Shown here: one piece after another, positions 8,837 through 18,700 of the stretch | How the letters are laid out: each line of letters starts with the position of its first letter | Position numbering within the stretch: the first letter of the stretch is position 1 | Notes under the pieces: model-generated | What the model saw: only the letters and a program-made list of their open reading frames with translations | What the model was told of the DNA's origin: nothing | Databases searched by the model: none | Program-made: the position numbers and the translations under genes | From: Daejeonella sp. | GTDB lineage: Bacteria; Bacteroidota; Bacteroidia; Sphingobacteriales; Sphingobacteriaceae | Length of the DNA: 64,000 nucleotides | Direction: 5' to 3' | Assembly: GCF_017495225.1 (NCBI RefSeq) | Contig: NZ_JAFEIG010000020.1 | Span: 310,001-374,000, forward strand

Positions 8837-9036
8837 AATTTGTAAAATATTGATTTATAACAGTTTATATAATTAATTAAAAAATACAATCATCTAAATA
8901 ACAAAGCAATTTAAAAGGCTTTATCATTTTATAATTCTATGAAAAAAAAATCGAATTATTACAAATTCATGATGAATCTTTTGAAAGAACACAAAAACGT
9001 TACGTTTTCCCCTAAAATGTAAAAGATTAATTAAAA

Positions 9037-10260
9037 TTAAATTCTCAATCGAACGCCACCAGAATTTAACTTCTTAGTGATAAAAACACACAATATTGCA
9101 AACAAAAAGGATTTTAACAGACCTATCCCTCCTATTGTGAGAATTTCGGGCAATTTAAAATCTGTCAATACATAGATCCCATAAAAAAAATAAGGAATGA
9201 GATAACATAAAAGGGTATCAGTACCAGCGGGTTTGATGAAATTAAAGTATTTTCCCCTCTGCAAAACATCAACAATCCAATAAATCAAAATAAAGGGTAA
9301 TAAAGTGATTGCAGAACATAAAAACAACCATGCTGGTGTAGCACCCAATTTTGAGAGTCCCCAATAGGGACGAGTAAACAATGAAAGAATAATTAAAGCA
9401 ATTGAACCTAAAATAAAGGATATAGTAAGCTTTAAATTGGCATTTTTAGATACAAAATACCTAAAAATGTAGGAAGAAAGAACGCCTCCCATGGTAAGCG
9501 CGACCAAGGTTCCGCTTTTTATAGTACCAGGAATATACTGAAAAAAATCGGATTTTGGAAATAAATCGGATTTATTCAGAATACTTAAGGCGCAGAAGAA
9601 GATCCATCCCAACAATAAAACATATCCATTATTCTTGGCAAAAACTGTGATTAAAGCCGAAACAAGATAAGCCCAGCCTATTAATCCGAGAATACCCCAC
9701 CAATGCGTTTCAAATCGAGCATCCCCATTTTCGCCTCCGCGATAAAAGAAAGCAAGTATCAAAAGACTCAAAATTGCTGAATATTGAAGGATAGATTGTA
9801 AAAGTGCAGATGTTTTCGAGCTGTATTTATTCCAAATTAATATAAAACATAAACAAACCATCGGGAACCAAGTTCCTGCTTTAATTCCGCTTGCTTCGTT
9901 ATTTATTGTCTCTCCATTAACCAAGAAAACACCCATTGTTAATAGTGCTAATGTTCGAAATAAAACATGTTTAATAATTTTAGTATTCGACTCCCCTTTT
10001 AATCTTCTATGTTCAATAGCATAAGGCAATGAGAGTCCGACGATGAACAAAAAAGCAGGAAAAATAATATCCGAAAAGCCAATTCCATCTACTCCGCGCG
10101 GAGCATGCTTCAACCAATCTGGAATATTAGTTAAAGTGAAAAAATCATTGACAAAAATCATGAGAACCATGGTGATTGCCCTAAGGATATCGATTGAATC
10201 TATACGCTGCGATAAGCTTTTAGATGCTGATGGATGCATTTCTGTGGGAATGGTGTTCAT
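9037..10260 (-). CDS. multi-pass membrane acyltransferase, HGSNAT/DUF5009-like
   Basis: About 407 aa from the ATG at 10260 (MNTIPTEMHPSASKS); an in-frame ATG at 10287 would add nine residues. The start RIDSIDILRAITMVLMIFVN, then HAPRGVDGIGFSDIIFPAF and a chain of about ten hydrophobic helices, is the pattern of the bacterial relatives of heparan-alpha-glucosaminide N-acetyltransferase, which move acyl groups across the membrane onto sugars such as glucosamine. The gene stands alone, 200 bp downstream of the acetate-symporter group and divergent from the amidase gene at 10374. Acetylation of an amino sugar at the outer face would fit the neighbourhood, but the substrate is not visible from sequence. 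Confidence 0.7.
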   Translation of the reverse strand: MNTIPTEMHPSASKSLSQRIDSIDILRAITMVLMIFVNDFFTLTNIPDWLKHAPRGVDGIGFSDIIFPAFLFIVGLSLPYAIEHRRLKGESNTKIIKHVLFRTLALLTMGVFLVNGETINNEASGIKAGTWFPMVCLCFILIWNKYSSKTSALLQSILQYSAILSLLILAFFYRGGENGDARFETHWWGILGLIGWAYLVSALITVFAKNNGYVLLLGWIFFCALSILNKSDLFPKSDFFQYIPGTIKSGTLVALTMGGVLSSYIFRYFVSKNANLKLTISFILGSIALIILSLFTRPYWGLSKLGATPAWLFLCSAITLLPFILIYWIVDVLQRGKYFNFIKPAGTDTLLCYLIPYFFYGIYVLTDFKLPEILTIGGIGLLKSFLFAILCVFITKKLNSGGVRLRI

Positions 10261-10373
10261 TATAAAAAAGGTGATATTTATTTTCAATTGTTAATATTCA
10301 CAATCTAAAATAGTAATATCGATTTAATAAATGCTTGAAGATTAGCTACATTTATGAAAATAATAAAATCGTC

Positions 10374-11042
10374 ATGAAATTCAGCTTCAGATCAATACTC
10401 CTTTTCGGATTAATCCTATTTTCTGGATACTCCTATGCACAAACATTCAGAACCTTTAATAAGCCTGTGGTTTTTGATGAAGAGCGAAAGAAACTTTCTA
10501 TTCAATATTTAAGAGAGCGACATGGAATTATTCAAGACTCAGCAACGATTGTCCCGAGAATGATTGTGTTACATTGGACTGCCATTCCCACATTAGAACA
10601 ATCATTTGATGCGATGAATCCTGCCGTACTTCCCGGAGCACGAAAAGGCATCGCTGGAGCGAGCAGTCTTAATGTTGCCGCACAGTTTTTAGTCGACCGC
10701 GACGGCATGATTTTCAGGCAACTACCAGAAACCGCTTTTGCACGACATGTGATTGGCTTAAATTATTGCGCTATTGGTGTAGAAAATGTAGGCGGCAGCA
10801 ATGCCTTATTAACTGAAGAACAATTAGATGCCAATGAAGCCCTAATACGCTATTTAAAAAAGAAATATAATATTGAATATGTGATTGGACATCATGAATA
10901 CCAGAGTTTTATTGGTCATCCGCTATTCAAAGAAACAGACCCGAATTATTTAACCGTAAAAAGCGATCCTGGAGATGAGTTTATGACAAAAATCAGAGAA
11001 CGAATTAAGGATTTAAATATTAAGGGGGCGATAAAGAAATAG
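10374..11042 (+). CDS. secreted N-acetylmuramoyl-L-alanine amidase (amidase_2)
   Basis: 222 aa from ATG 10374, chosen over the earlier in-frame ATG at 10335 because it places a clean signal peptide (MKFSFRSILLFGLILFSGYS, cleavage near YAQ) at the N-terminus. Zinc ligands appear to be H67 in LHWTA, H125 in ARHVIG and D198 in KSDPGD, with catalytic E137 in AIGVEN, as in T7-lysozyme-type amidases and PGRPs. It should cleave the amide between MurNAc and the stem peptide in the periplasm. A heptanucleotide repeat array begins 10 nt after its stop codon. Confidence 0.85.
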   Translation: MKFSFRSILLFGLILFSGYSYAQTFRTFNKPVVFDEERKKLSIQYLRERHGIIQDSATIVPRMIVLHWTAIPTLEQSFDAMNPAVLPGARKGIAGASSLNVAAQFLVDRDGMIFRQLPETAFARHVIGLNYCAIGVENVGGSNALLTEEQLDANEALIRYLKKKYNIEYVIGHHEYQSFIGHPLFKETDPNYLTVKSDPGDEFMTKIRERIKDLNIKGAIKK

Positions 11043-11052
11043 GTGGAACAGG

Positions 11053-11199
11053 GAACAAGGAGTAAGGAACAAAGAGCAAGGACTAAGGAACAAGGAGCAA
11101 GGAATAAAGACTAAGGAACAAAGAGCAAAGACTAAGGAGTAAGGACTAAGGACTAAGGAACAAAGAGCAAAGACTAAGGAACAAGGAGTAAGGAACAAA
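11053..11199 (+). repeat. 21 tandem heptanucleotide units (GA-[ACG]-[CT]-AA-[AG] type)
   Basis: Exactly 147 bp made of 21 heptamers of the form GAACAAG, GAGTAAG, GACTAAG, GAGCAAA and close variants. All share the frame GANNAAR. Because 7 is not a multiple of 3, all frames translate into repeated nonsense (on the minus strand, CSLVFALCSLV-like), so an open frame here is an artefact. It lies just beyond the amidase stop codon. Four units of the same family recur in reverse complement at 27828-27855. They resemble the heptameric short tandemly repeated repetitive (STRR) sequences known in cyanobacteria; the function is unknown. The remaining spacer to 11384 shows no gene. Confidence 0.9.
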
Positions 11200-11384
11200 G
11201 ATTAACTTACATCTCATATCTAAATACTAATCAACAATCTACCTAATGTCTGAACTATGATTTTTGAGATTTATATGATTGAGGGGAACTAGACGGTTTA
11301 ATTACAGGAGTTTCTTGCGGGGAATAAGTTAATTTTATATTTAGGAGTTAATGAGATTAATCTATGCTGTTAATTTATAAAGGG

Positions 11385-11501
11385 CTAATTTAAAAAATGA
11401 TACAAAAGACTACCTACAGTTTTTCCCACATGATAAAACACAAAAGCAATCAGCAATAATAAGCCGATATAAATAAGATATTTCGATTTTAAATTTTCCA
11501 T
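11385..11501 (-). CDS. putative 38-aa single-pass membrane protein
   Basis: From the ATG at 11501 the frame encodes a basic start (MENLKSKYLIYIG), one hydrophobic helix (LLLLIAFVFYHVG) and a short tail ending YHFLN. The frame is open further upstream, but the inner ATG gives the sensible membrane-protein start. It is the last of three small minus-strand genes (11811, 11604, 11385). No family is recognised; it could be a small inner-membrane protein or chance. Confidence 0.4.
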   Translation of the reverse strand: MENLKSKYLIYIGLLLLIAFVFYHVGKTVGSLLYHFLN

Positions 11502-11603
11502 GATGAATTTATGCTCTATCGTTAAAAACAGCTGTTTTAATAAAAATTGTAACCTAAAAAATTCGGCAAGCAATCAAATAAGCTCAATTGACTGTAAGAA
11601 ATC

Positions 11604-11774
11604 TTATTTATTTGGATACATTCTTTCAGCAGCATCCCAACCACTTTGTGCGCCACATTTAAAATCAGCCCAATTATCATAAAAAAATATTAACGAATAG
11701 ATTAGTAAACAAGCGGTAATTGTGATTTTTAACCTCTTGTATTTATACTCCCAATTAATTTCTTTTGAATCCAT
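11604..11774 (-). CDS. small membrane-anchored protein, 56 aa
   Basis: Complement from the ATG at 11774 to the stop at 11604. The sequence has a charged N-terminus (MDSKEINWEYKYKRLK), one hydrophobic segment (ITITACLLIYSLIFFY) and a polar outer tail containing NWADFKCGAQSGWDAAERMY. The compositional order (charged, membrane, aromatic-rich tail) is protein-like, and it lies between two other short minus-strand frames. No function is recognised. The plus-strand frame covering part of it is a shadow. Confidence 0.55.
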   Translation of the reverse strand: MDSKEINWEYKYKRLKITITACLLIYSLIFFYDNWADFKCGAQSGWDAAERMYPNK

Positions 11775-11810
11775 ATCAATTGTTTTTTATTTATTTAAAA
11801 TGAGTTATTT

Positions 11811-12083
11811 TTATTTGGACTTCGTTTTAATATTAGAGCTTGTTGTATCAGTTTTAATATGAGCCGTATCTGTTTTAGTCTCCGTAATTGTGGTATCACT
11901 TTTTGAGTGGTTGGTGCTCATCACATTAATTTGTGTACCTTCTCCATCATGTTTATTAACCTGAACACAAGCTGGACATAAAAACATGGCACAAAGAATA
12001 AATGCAGGTACAAAACTCTTGCTCAATAGAGTCAATTTATTGCCTGTAAATTCTTGAATAGCAAAAAAGCATTTTCTCATCAT
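11811..12083 (-). CDS. small secreted or lipid-anchored hypothetical protein
   Basis: 90 aa. A basic N-terminus is followed by a hydrophobic segment with cysteines (PAFILCAMFLCPACVQVN); either an atypical signal peptide or a lipobox-like CPAC site is possible. The rest is a low-complexity, Ser/Thr/Lys-rich tail (KSDTTITETKTDTAHIKTDT). It contains no recognisable domain. It is probably first in a small-protein cluster with the frames at 11604 and 11385, and divergent from the TPR metallopeptidase gene. Confidence 0.5.
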   Translation of the reverse strand: MMRKCFFAIQEFTGNKLTLLSKSFVPAFILCAMFLCPACVQVNKHDGEGTQINVMSTNHSKSDTTITETKTDTAHIKTDTTSSNIKTKSK

Positions 12084-12333
12084 CTGATTTTCTGTTTATG
12101 TAAATATAATCTCAATAGTCTAATCCAATATTAATAAATTTATTTTTAAAGAAATAAATTATTTAAAAAAATAAATCAAAACAATAAAACAGCTTCAATA
12201 AACCCATCATAATCCAAATTCTATCCATCCCATTATTAAAAGATTTTCACAAAGTCAAATAAAAAAGTCCTTCATCATCTCGCTAATCAAAAAATAACTA
12301 ATTTTAAAAATCCGATTGCCTTATTTTTTAATA

Positions 12334-15207
12334 ATGAAAAGATTATTCGCCTTAATAATTCTGCTCTTTTGTTTGAACTCTTATGCTCAAACCATTCACC
12401 CAGATAGCATTCAACTCATTAAGCAAGGTTTAAATAAGAAGAAACAGGAGCTTAGTTTAGAACTATCAAAAAAAACGGGCGACCGCATAGTTCTTTTGGA
12501 ACGAATGTTAGAATTAGGCATGTGGCAGGAGGCTTTGCAAGGCATAAATTCATTAAAAAAGGGTAGTAATGAACAAGAGCTTTTACTGGCTAATTACCTC
12601 ATTCTAAGCAATGATTTTTCGGCGGCAGAAAAGCATGTCGAGCAAGTCATTAGTCGGGACAAACAAAACGAACAGGCCATTTATCTAAAATCTGTTTTGG
12701 AAATGCATGCCTGGCGATTAAGCAATGCCTCTACCCTCTTAGAAAATGCCCTAAAAAATAAATCCTCAGAGAAATTACAATTGATGCTGGGTCGTATACG
12801 AATTTTAGAGAAAAAATACCCAGAAGCCTTAGAAATAGCTAAAAAAACACTAAAATTAAATCCAAATAGTGCTGGAGCATACCTTTTAGAAGCTGATGCT
12901 TATTTTTGGGATCAGCAGCCTGATTTAGCTCTTGCACCACTTCAAAAATCACTTGAAATCGACCCTTTTAATGCCGATGCTCGCTTTTTTTATGGCTATG
13001 CGATTTGGCGTAAAATTGATGCCCGCCTACTAAACGACATGGCGAATCAATGGGATATCGCGCTCAGCATTAACCCTTTACATTATCAAACGCATTGGCA
13101 TTGGGGAAATGGTCATACCAATTTAACATATGCCGATTATGCCGAAAAAGATGATGATCAAATTCGCAAAGAACTTGAAAAAAGCGACTTGTTAGTTCGC
13201 GATAAAAAAATACTCCAAGCGATAGAATTTATTGATTCAGTTAAAAAAAGATACCCCAGCTCTATCCTACCCGACTTACACAAAGGATCCATTTATTATG
13301 TAGCTTATGATCTCGACCGAAAAACGCGCCTAGACTCTGCAGAAAGCATTTTCAGGAATATACTTTTACGTAAAAAACATTATGGTCCCGCGCACAACGG
13401 ACTCTCAGCAGTAATTAAATCGAAGCGTATTTCTTATCTATCTACTTATGATTCCATTACAAATGAGCTAAACAAGACAAAAATTAGTGATTTAGAAAAC
13501 TTCAGCAAGGTATTTCCTGATGTAGATTATTTCCCTGGAGATGCTGTAAAAGCCATGGCCTGGAACCAACTTTATAGCTCAGTAGTATATTTTCCATTCC
13601 TTTCTAAGCAGAATAATTCATTCCGTATTCCCCCATTGCATAAAGATTTGGCTGTGACCATGAATGCACCCTATTTCAGGTTCATTAGCACTTTTGATAA
13701 TAGACAATGGATGGATATCAGAGGTGTTGGCAGTGGCGCAGCAGCCATCGAATATGTGGAAAGAGGAGCATTTATGGAGCGTAATGTTATTCTACATGAA
13801 TATGTTCACCTTTTCCATGGAAGAGTGCTTAGCGATGCAGAAAACCGAGCAATTAGAGCCTTATATTATCAAGCCATGAAGGAAAAACGCACGCTTGATT
13901 ATTATTCTCAGAATAATGAAAGTGAATATTTCGCTCAGACCTATCCTGCTTATTTTGAGCCTGTTAAAGTACATCCATTGGACTTTAAATCGATGAATAC
14001 ACGCTCCGATTTAATGGAGAAGGATCCGGCAATGTATCAATTCCTCGATCAATTGATAAAAAAAGAACGTGCTTATTTGGCTGGTAATAAACAAGCAATG
14101 GCGACTAATTGGGCGCAGGTTTATATCAATTTGAGCAATGCTGCAAAGCAAAAAAATAAGGAACTGGGAAACGCATATTTAGATACCGCCCTACAATTTG
14201 ATTCAAATTACCTTCCTGCATTTCTTGCTAAGGCAAGTTTAAGCATGGAGAATAATGATCTCGGTTTTGCGGAAGATTGGATTCAAAAAGCAGAGCTAAT
14301 CAATCCTAAATATGCGCCCATCTATGTCACTTATGCCGAATTACGTGCTAATCAGTTTCTTGCTAAGAAAATAGATCAGCAAAAATCCCGAAATGATCAA
14401 GTATTTTATCTAAACAAAGCGTTTGCTCTGGAAGATGATTATCAAGAATTAGCTGATATCAATAGAAATTTAAGAGAAGTTTATAAAAGCTATGGAATGA
14501 TTCCCGAAGCCATACAAGCAGCAGACAATTATGCTAAAAATGCTTCAGTAATCTCCACTTATCTAAGAGATCAAAGGAATGATGCTTTGGCCTTTTCGGC
14601 AGCACTTAGGGCAGATTTAGGCGATAAAATGGCTAAAAACACATTAAAAGAGCTCGTAGAAAAGAAGCCCCAGAATTACGAATTTAGAAATCTTTATGCC
14701 GATGCTCTTTCTGAAATTAAAGATTATGAAAGGGCTATTTCAACAATAAAAGAAGCGCAACGTATTTTGGCTGCATCAGGGAATTCTAGAGCCGATTTTA
14801 ACCTCAGAATTGCTGAATTTTACCAAGAAATGGGCAAAATGGATAGCACTGAATCTTACTTGAAATCTGTGAAGGCTAAATCTTTAAGAGATCTAGATAA
14901 ATTGAGATTAGCACGTTTATTAATTTCAAGTCAGGATATTAGCCAAGCAGAAGAAGTCTTAGCATTAACTAACAAAAAAGAAGAACCATACTTCACAGCT
15001 GAATATTTTTATACTCTGGCAATTCTTAATGAAGCAAAATCTGATAAAAAAGGTTCAATTGAGAAGCTAGAGAAGGCAATTGAAGCTAATCCTTTCCATT
15101 TAAAAGCTATTGTGAAATTAGTTGAATACTATGAAAAGGAAGGACTTAAAATCAAAGCTGAGGACTTAAAATCAAGGTTAAATGAGATTAAAAACATGAA
15201 AATCTAG
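12334..15207 (+). CDS. secreted TPR protein with an embedded HExxH metallopeptidase domain
   Basis: 957 aa from ATG 12334, which gives the signal peptide MKRLFALIILLFCLNSYAQ; an ATG six codons upstream is less likely. Residues about 80-230 and 580-950 are tetratricopeptide repeats, with 'YPEALEIAKKTLKLNPNSAG' a clear example. Between them lies a zinc-protease motif HEYVH (H488, E489, H492), with NESEYFAQ about 40 residues later in which E531 is a likely third ligand, the gluzincin arrangement. This suggests a periplasmic peptidase whose TPR arms bind partners or substrates. It stands alone between the small-protein cluster and the metal-efflux operon. Family assignment beyond zincin is not possible by eye. 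Confidence 0.75.
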   Translation: MKRLFALIILLFCLNSYAQTIHPDSIQLIKQGLNKKKQELSLELSKKTGDRIVLLERMLELGMWQEALQGINSLKKGSNEQELLLANYLILSNDFSAAEKHVEQVISRDKQNEQAIYLKSVLEMHAWRLSNASTLLENALKNKSSEKLQLMLGRIRILEKKYPEALEIAKKTLKLNPNSAGAYLLEADAYFWDQQPDLALAPLQKSLEIDPFNADARFFYGYAIWRKIDARLLNDMANQWDIALSINPLHYQTHWHWGNGHTNLTYADYAEKDDDQIRKELEKSDLLVRDKKILQAIEFIDSVKKRYPSSILPDLHKGSIYYVAYDLDRKTRLDSAESIFRNILLRKKHYGPAHNGLSAVIKSKRISYLSTYDSITNELNKTKISDLENFSKVFPDVDYFPGDAVKAMAWNQLYSSVVYFPFLSKQNNSFRIPPLHKDLAVTMNAPYFRFISTFDNRQWMDIRGVGSGAAAIEYVERGAFMERNVILHEYVHLFHGRVLSDAENRAIRALYYQAMKEKRTLDYYSQNNESEYFAQTYPAYFEPVKVHPLDFKSMNTRSDLMEKDPAMYQFLDQLIKKERAYLAGNKQAMATNWAQVYINLSNAAKQKNKELGNAYLDTALQFDSNYLPAFLAKASLSMENNDLGFAEDWIQKAELINPKYAPIYVTYAELRANQFLAKKIDQQKSRNDQVFYLNKAFALEDDYQELADINRNLREVYKSYGMIPEAIQAADNYAKNASVISTYLRDQRNDALAFSAALRADLGDKMAKNTLKELVEKKPQNYEFRNLYADALSEIKDYERAISTIKEAQRILAASGNSRADFNLRIAEFYQEMGKMDSTESYLKSVKAKSLRDLDKLRLARLLISSQDISQAEEVLALTNKKEEPYFTAEYFYTLAILNEAKSDKKGSIEKLEKAIEANPFHLKAIVKLVEYYEKEGLKIKAEDLKSRLNEIKNMKI

Positions 15208-15307
15208 CTCAAATTCTAAAATTTCTTTTTGAAAGGAATCTGAAATACTCAGAGTCAATTTTGATCGATAAATTAGAATTCATGAAAGATTTTTGTATTT
15301 TTATTTC

Positions 15308-15694
15308 GTGAAAAAGTTGATATCGATACTTCTTATTTCTTCATTTTTAATCTCAAGTACAGAGTTTTATCAAATCTTGAAGGTTCCATTTTTATTGGAA
15401 CATTTTAAGGAACATAAAAGCTTGAACGAGGGCACCACATTTTGGAGCTTTTTATCCATGCATTATTCAAATAATGACATAAAATATGCAGATTACGATA
15501 AGGATATGCGTTTACCCTTCAAATCGAGTGAGGGTTCTTTGCACCTCTTGAGTATATCTTTTATTCATTATTCTAGCACCACAAAATTACACAAGCCATT
15601 CGCTAAGACATTAAAAACATACAAGGTTTTTAATGATCATAAATTCCAGTCCACCTACCTTTCTAATATCTGGCAGCCGCCAAAATCTTGCTAA
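15308..15694 (+). CDS. small secreted protein leading the heavy-metal efflux locus
   Basis: About 128 aa from a GTG at 15308, chosen because it gives a normal signal peptide (MKKLISILLISSFLISS); a TTG at 15293 is the other option, and the ATG at 15282 is in another frame. The mature part is short and His-rich in places (LEHFKEHKSLNEGTTFWSF and FIHYSSTTKLHKPF). It begins 75 bp before the CusA-type pump. Similar unnamed proteins precede such pumps in Bacteroidota, as I recall, so a role in metal binding or sensing is plausible but unproven. Confidence 0.55.
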   Translation: MKKLISILLISSFLISSTEFYQILKVPFLLEHFKEHKSLNEGTTFWSFLSMHYSNNDIKYADYDKDMRLPFKSSEGSLHLLSISFIHYSSTTKLHKPFAKTLKTYKVFNDHKFQSTYLSNIWQPPKSC

Positions 15695-15768
15695 AAAATT
15701 AAATATTGATGCAAAAAACGCTTTTGTCTCAATTATATTTTTTTTAGCTTATTTATTAATAAAATTTT

Positions 15769-18700
15769 ATGCTTAATGCTATTATAGAGTTTTCTGTAAA
15801 GAATAAACTCATTATCGGATTATTTGTCCTAGGTCTTATTGGTTATGGTTCTTACGAAGCCACCAAACTACCTATCGATGCTGTTCCTGATATCACAAAT
15901 AATCAAGTCCAGGTAATTACTGTTGCCCCTTCTTTTGGTGCTACAGATATTGAGCGACTTTTAACTTTCCCAATTGAGCAGGCCAATAGTAATATTAAAG
16001 GTCTGAAAGAAATAAGAAGTTTCTCTCGATTTGGCTTATCTTTAGTAACCATTGTCTTCGAGGATGATGTAGATATTTATTGGGCGCGGCAGCAGGTGGC
16101 TGAGCGACTTCAAAAAGTGCAGACAGAAATACCTCCTGGCATTGGAAATCCGGAATTAGGGCCAATTTCGACTGGTTTAGGTGAAATTTACCAATATGTT
16201 GTAAGACCCAAGGAAGGCTATGAAGAAAAATACGATGCTACCGAATTAAGAACCATTCAAGACTGGATTGTCCGTCGACAATTACTTGGTGTTGAGGGAG
16301 TTGCAGAGATTAGCAGCTTTGGTGGCAAATTAAAACAATACGAAATTTCGGTCGATCCCAATAAATTACAATCCTATAATTTAACAATAAACGATGTTTT
16401 TAATGCCTTAGAACGCAATAATCAAAATACAGGTGGTGCATATATTGAAAAAGGGCCTACTGTATTATTTGTTAGATCAGAAGGTTTAATTGGCAGCATC
16501 GCTGATATCGAAAAAATAAATATCAAAAGCAGTCAGTCGGGAAACCCAATTTTCATTCGTGATGTAGCACAAATTAACATAGGCCATGCAACTCGTTATG
16601 GATCAATGACTTTTAATGACAAGGGAGAAGTTGCTGGTGCAGTTGTCATGATGATTAAGGATGCAAATAGCAGTGAAGTTATTAAAAATGTCAAGGATCG
16701 GATTGAACTGATTCAAAAAACATTGCCAGAGGGAGTAATTATTGAACCCTTTCTTGATCGCACAAAAATGGTAAATAATGCCATATCAACGGTAGAGAAG
16801 AACTTAATTGAGGGAGCATTGATTGTTGTTTTCATCTTGGTTTTGTTTCTTGGGAATTTCAGAGCGGGACTTTTAGTTGCTTCGGTTATACCCCTATCCA
16901 TGCTTTTCGCGATAATTTTAATGAATACCTTCAAAGTGAGTGGTAATTTGATGAGTTTGGGGGCCTTAGATTTCGGTTTGATTGTAGATGGAGCTGTAAT
17001 TATCGTAGAGGCTGTAATGCATCAATTAGCACATAGCAAGAAATTTGGTATGGTAAACCGACTCACGCAGCCAGAAATGGATGGAGAAGTGAAGAAGTCG
17101 GCGAGCAAAATGATGAACAGTGCAGTTTTCGGACAAATAATCATTTTAATCGTTTACCTGCCCATATTTACACTTCAAGGCATAGAAGGTAAAATGTTTA
17201 AGCCAATGGCACAGACAGTCGCATTTGCCCTTCTAGGAGCATTTATACTCTCTTTAACCTATATTCCTATGATGAGTGCCTGGTTTTTGAGCAAGAAAAT
17301 CAAGCATCAGCCTAATTTATCGGATAAAATCATGTTTAAGGTGGAGGAATTCTACCAGCGACAATTATCAAAAGTATTGAGAATACCAAAAATCATATTA
17401 GGAACTGTTTCTGCCTTATTTATTGCGGCTATTATCATTCTCTCCAATTTAGGTGGCGAATTTATTCCAGCCTTAGAAGAGGGAGACTTTGCAGTTGAGA
17501 CCCGTGTATTAACGGGCAGTAACCTCAATACCACCATTGAAAGTACCACCCAGGCAGCCAAAATATTGATAGAAAAGTTTCCTGAAGTAGAAAAAGTGGT
17601 CACAAAAATTGGTAGTGGAGAAGTCCCAACCGACCCTATGCCCATGGAGGCCAGCGATTTAATGGTCATCATGAAGGATAAAAGTGAATGGACCAATGCC
17701 GAAACTTTTGATGAAATGGCTACAAAAATGGGCAAGGCGCTCGAAGATGTTCCTGGCATCACGGTTGGCTTCCAATTCCCTGTCCAGATGCGTTTTAACG
17801 AACTCATGACGGGTGCAAGGCAGGATGTGGTACTCAAAATTTTCGGTGAAGATTTAGACACTTTATCAAAATATGCTGAGAAACTAGGAAAGATTGTAAA
17901 TGGAGTTGAGGGAAGTCAGGATCTCTATGTTGAACCAATTACTGGCATGCCTCAAATTATTATTGACTATAATCGAGATGCTATTGCTCAATACAATTTA
18001 AATATTGCAGATATAAACAGGGTGGTAAATTCTGCTTTTGCAGGTCAGAGTGCCGGTTTAGTATTTGAGGGTGAAAAGCGCTTCGACCTCAAGGTTCGAT
18101 TAAACTTGGACAAACGCAAAAACCTTGAAGACGTTAGAAATCTATTGATTCCTAGTCCGCAGGGCACTTTTATCCCCCTCCATCAATTAGCCAACGTAGA
18201 AATTAAAAATGGTCCCAATCAAATACAACGTGAAGATGCAAAGCGCAGAATTGTTGTTGGTTTTAATGTGCGTGGCCGCGATGTGCAGAGCATTGTTAAC
18301 GAATTACAAAGTAAAGTTGATCGAAACGTTAATCTGCCTGCCGGATATTTTATTACCTACGGTGGTGCATTTGAAAACCTAAATGCTGCAAAACAAAGAC
18401 TTATGATTGCCGTACCTGTATCACTCGCATTAATTTTTATCCTGCTGTTTTTCGCTTTCAATTCCATAAAACAAGGATTAATTATTTATACCGCCATACC
18501 TTTGTCGGCTATTGGTGGAATTTACTTTTTAGCGCTCCGCGGAATGCCTTTTAGCATCAGTGCTGGTATTGGTTTTATTGCACTTTTTGGTGTGGCTGTA
18601 TTAAACGGAATTGTGTTAATTGCAGAGTTCAACCGACTCAAAGAATCGGGCTTGAATGATTTAAGACGGATAGTTTTAATGGGAACAAAAACCAGATTAC

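Noticed and set aside
11013..11198. 61-codon minus-strand frame (CSLVFALCSLVL-like)
   Set aside because: It is only the translation of the heptanucleotide tandem repeat; every frame of a 7-bp repeat gives a repeated pseudo-protein.
11500..11682. 60-codon plus-strand frame
   Set aside because: It covers the two better minus-strand small membrane proteins and has no protein-like order.
17352..17861. 169-codon minus-strand frame inside the efflux pump gene
   Set aside because: Long antisense frame arising from codon bias of the strongly supported RND gene.
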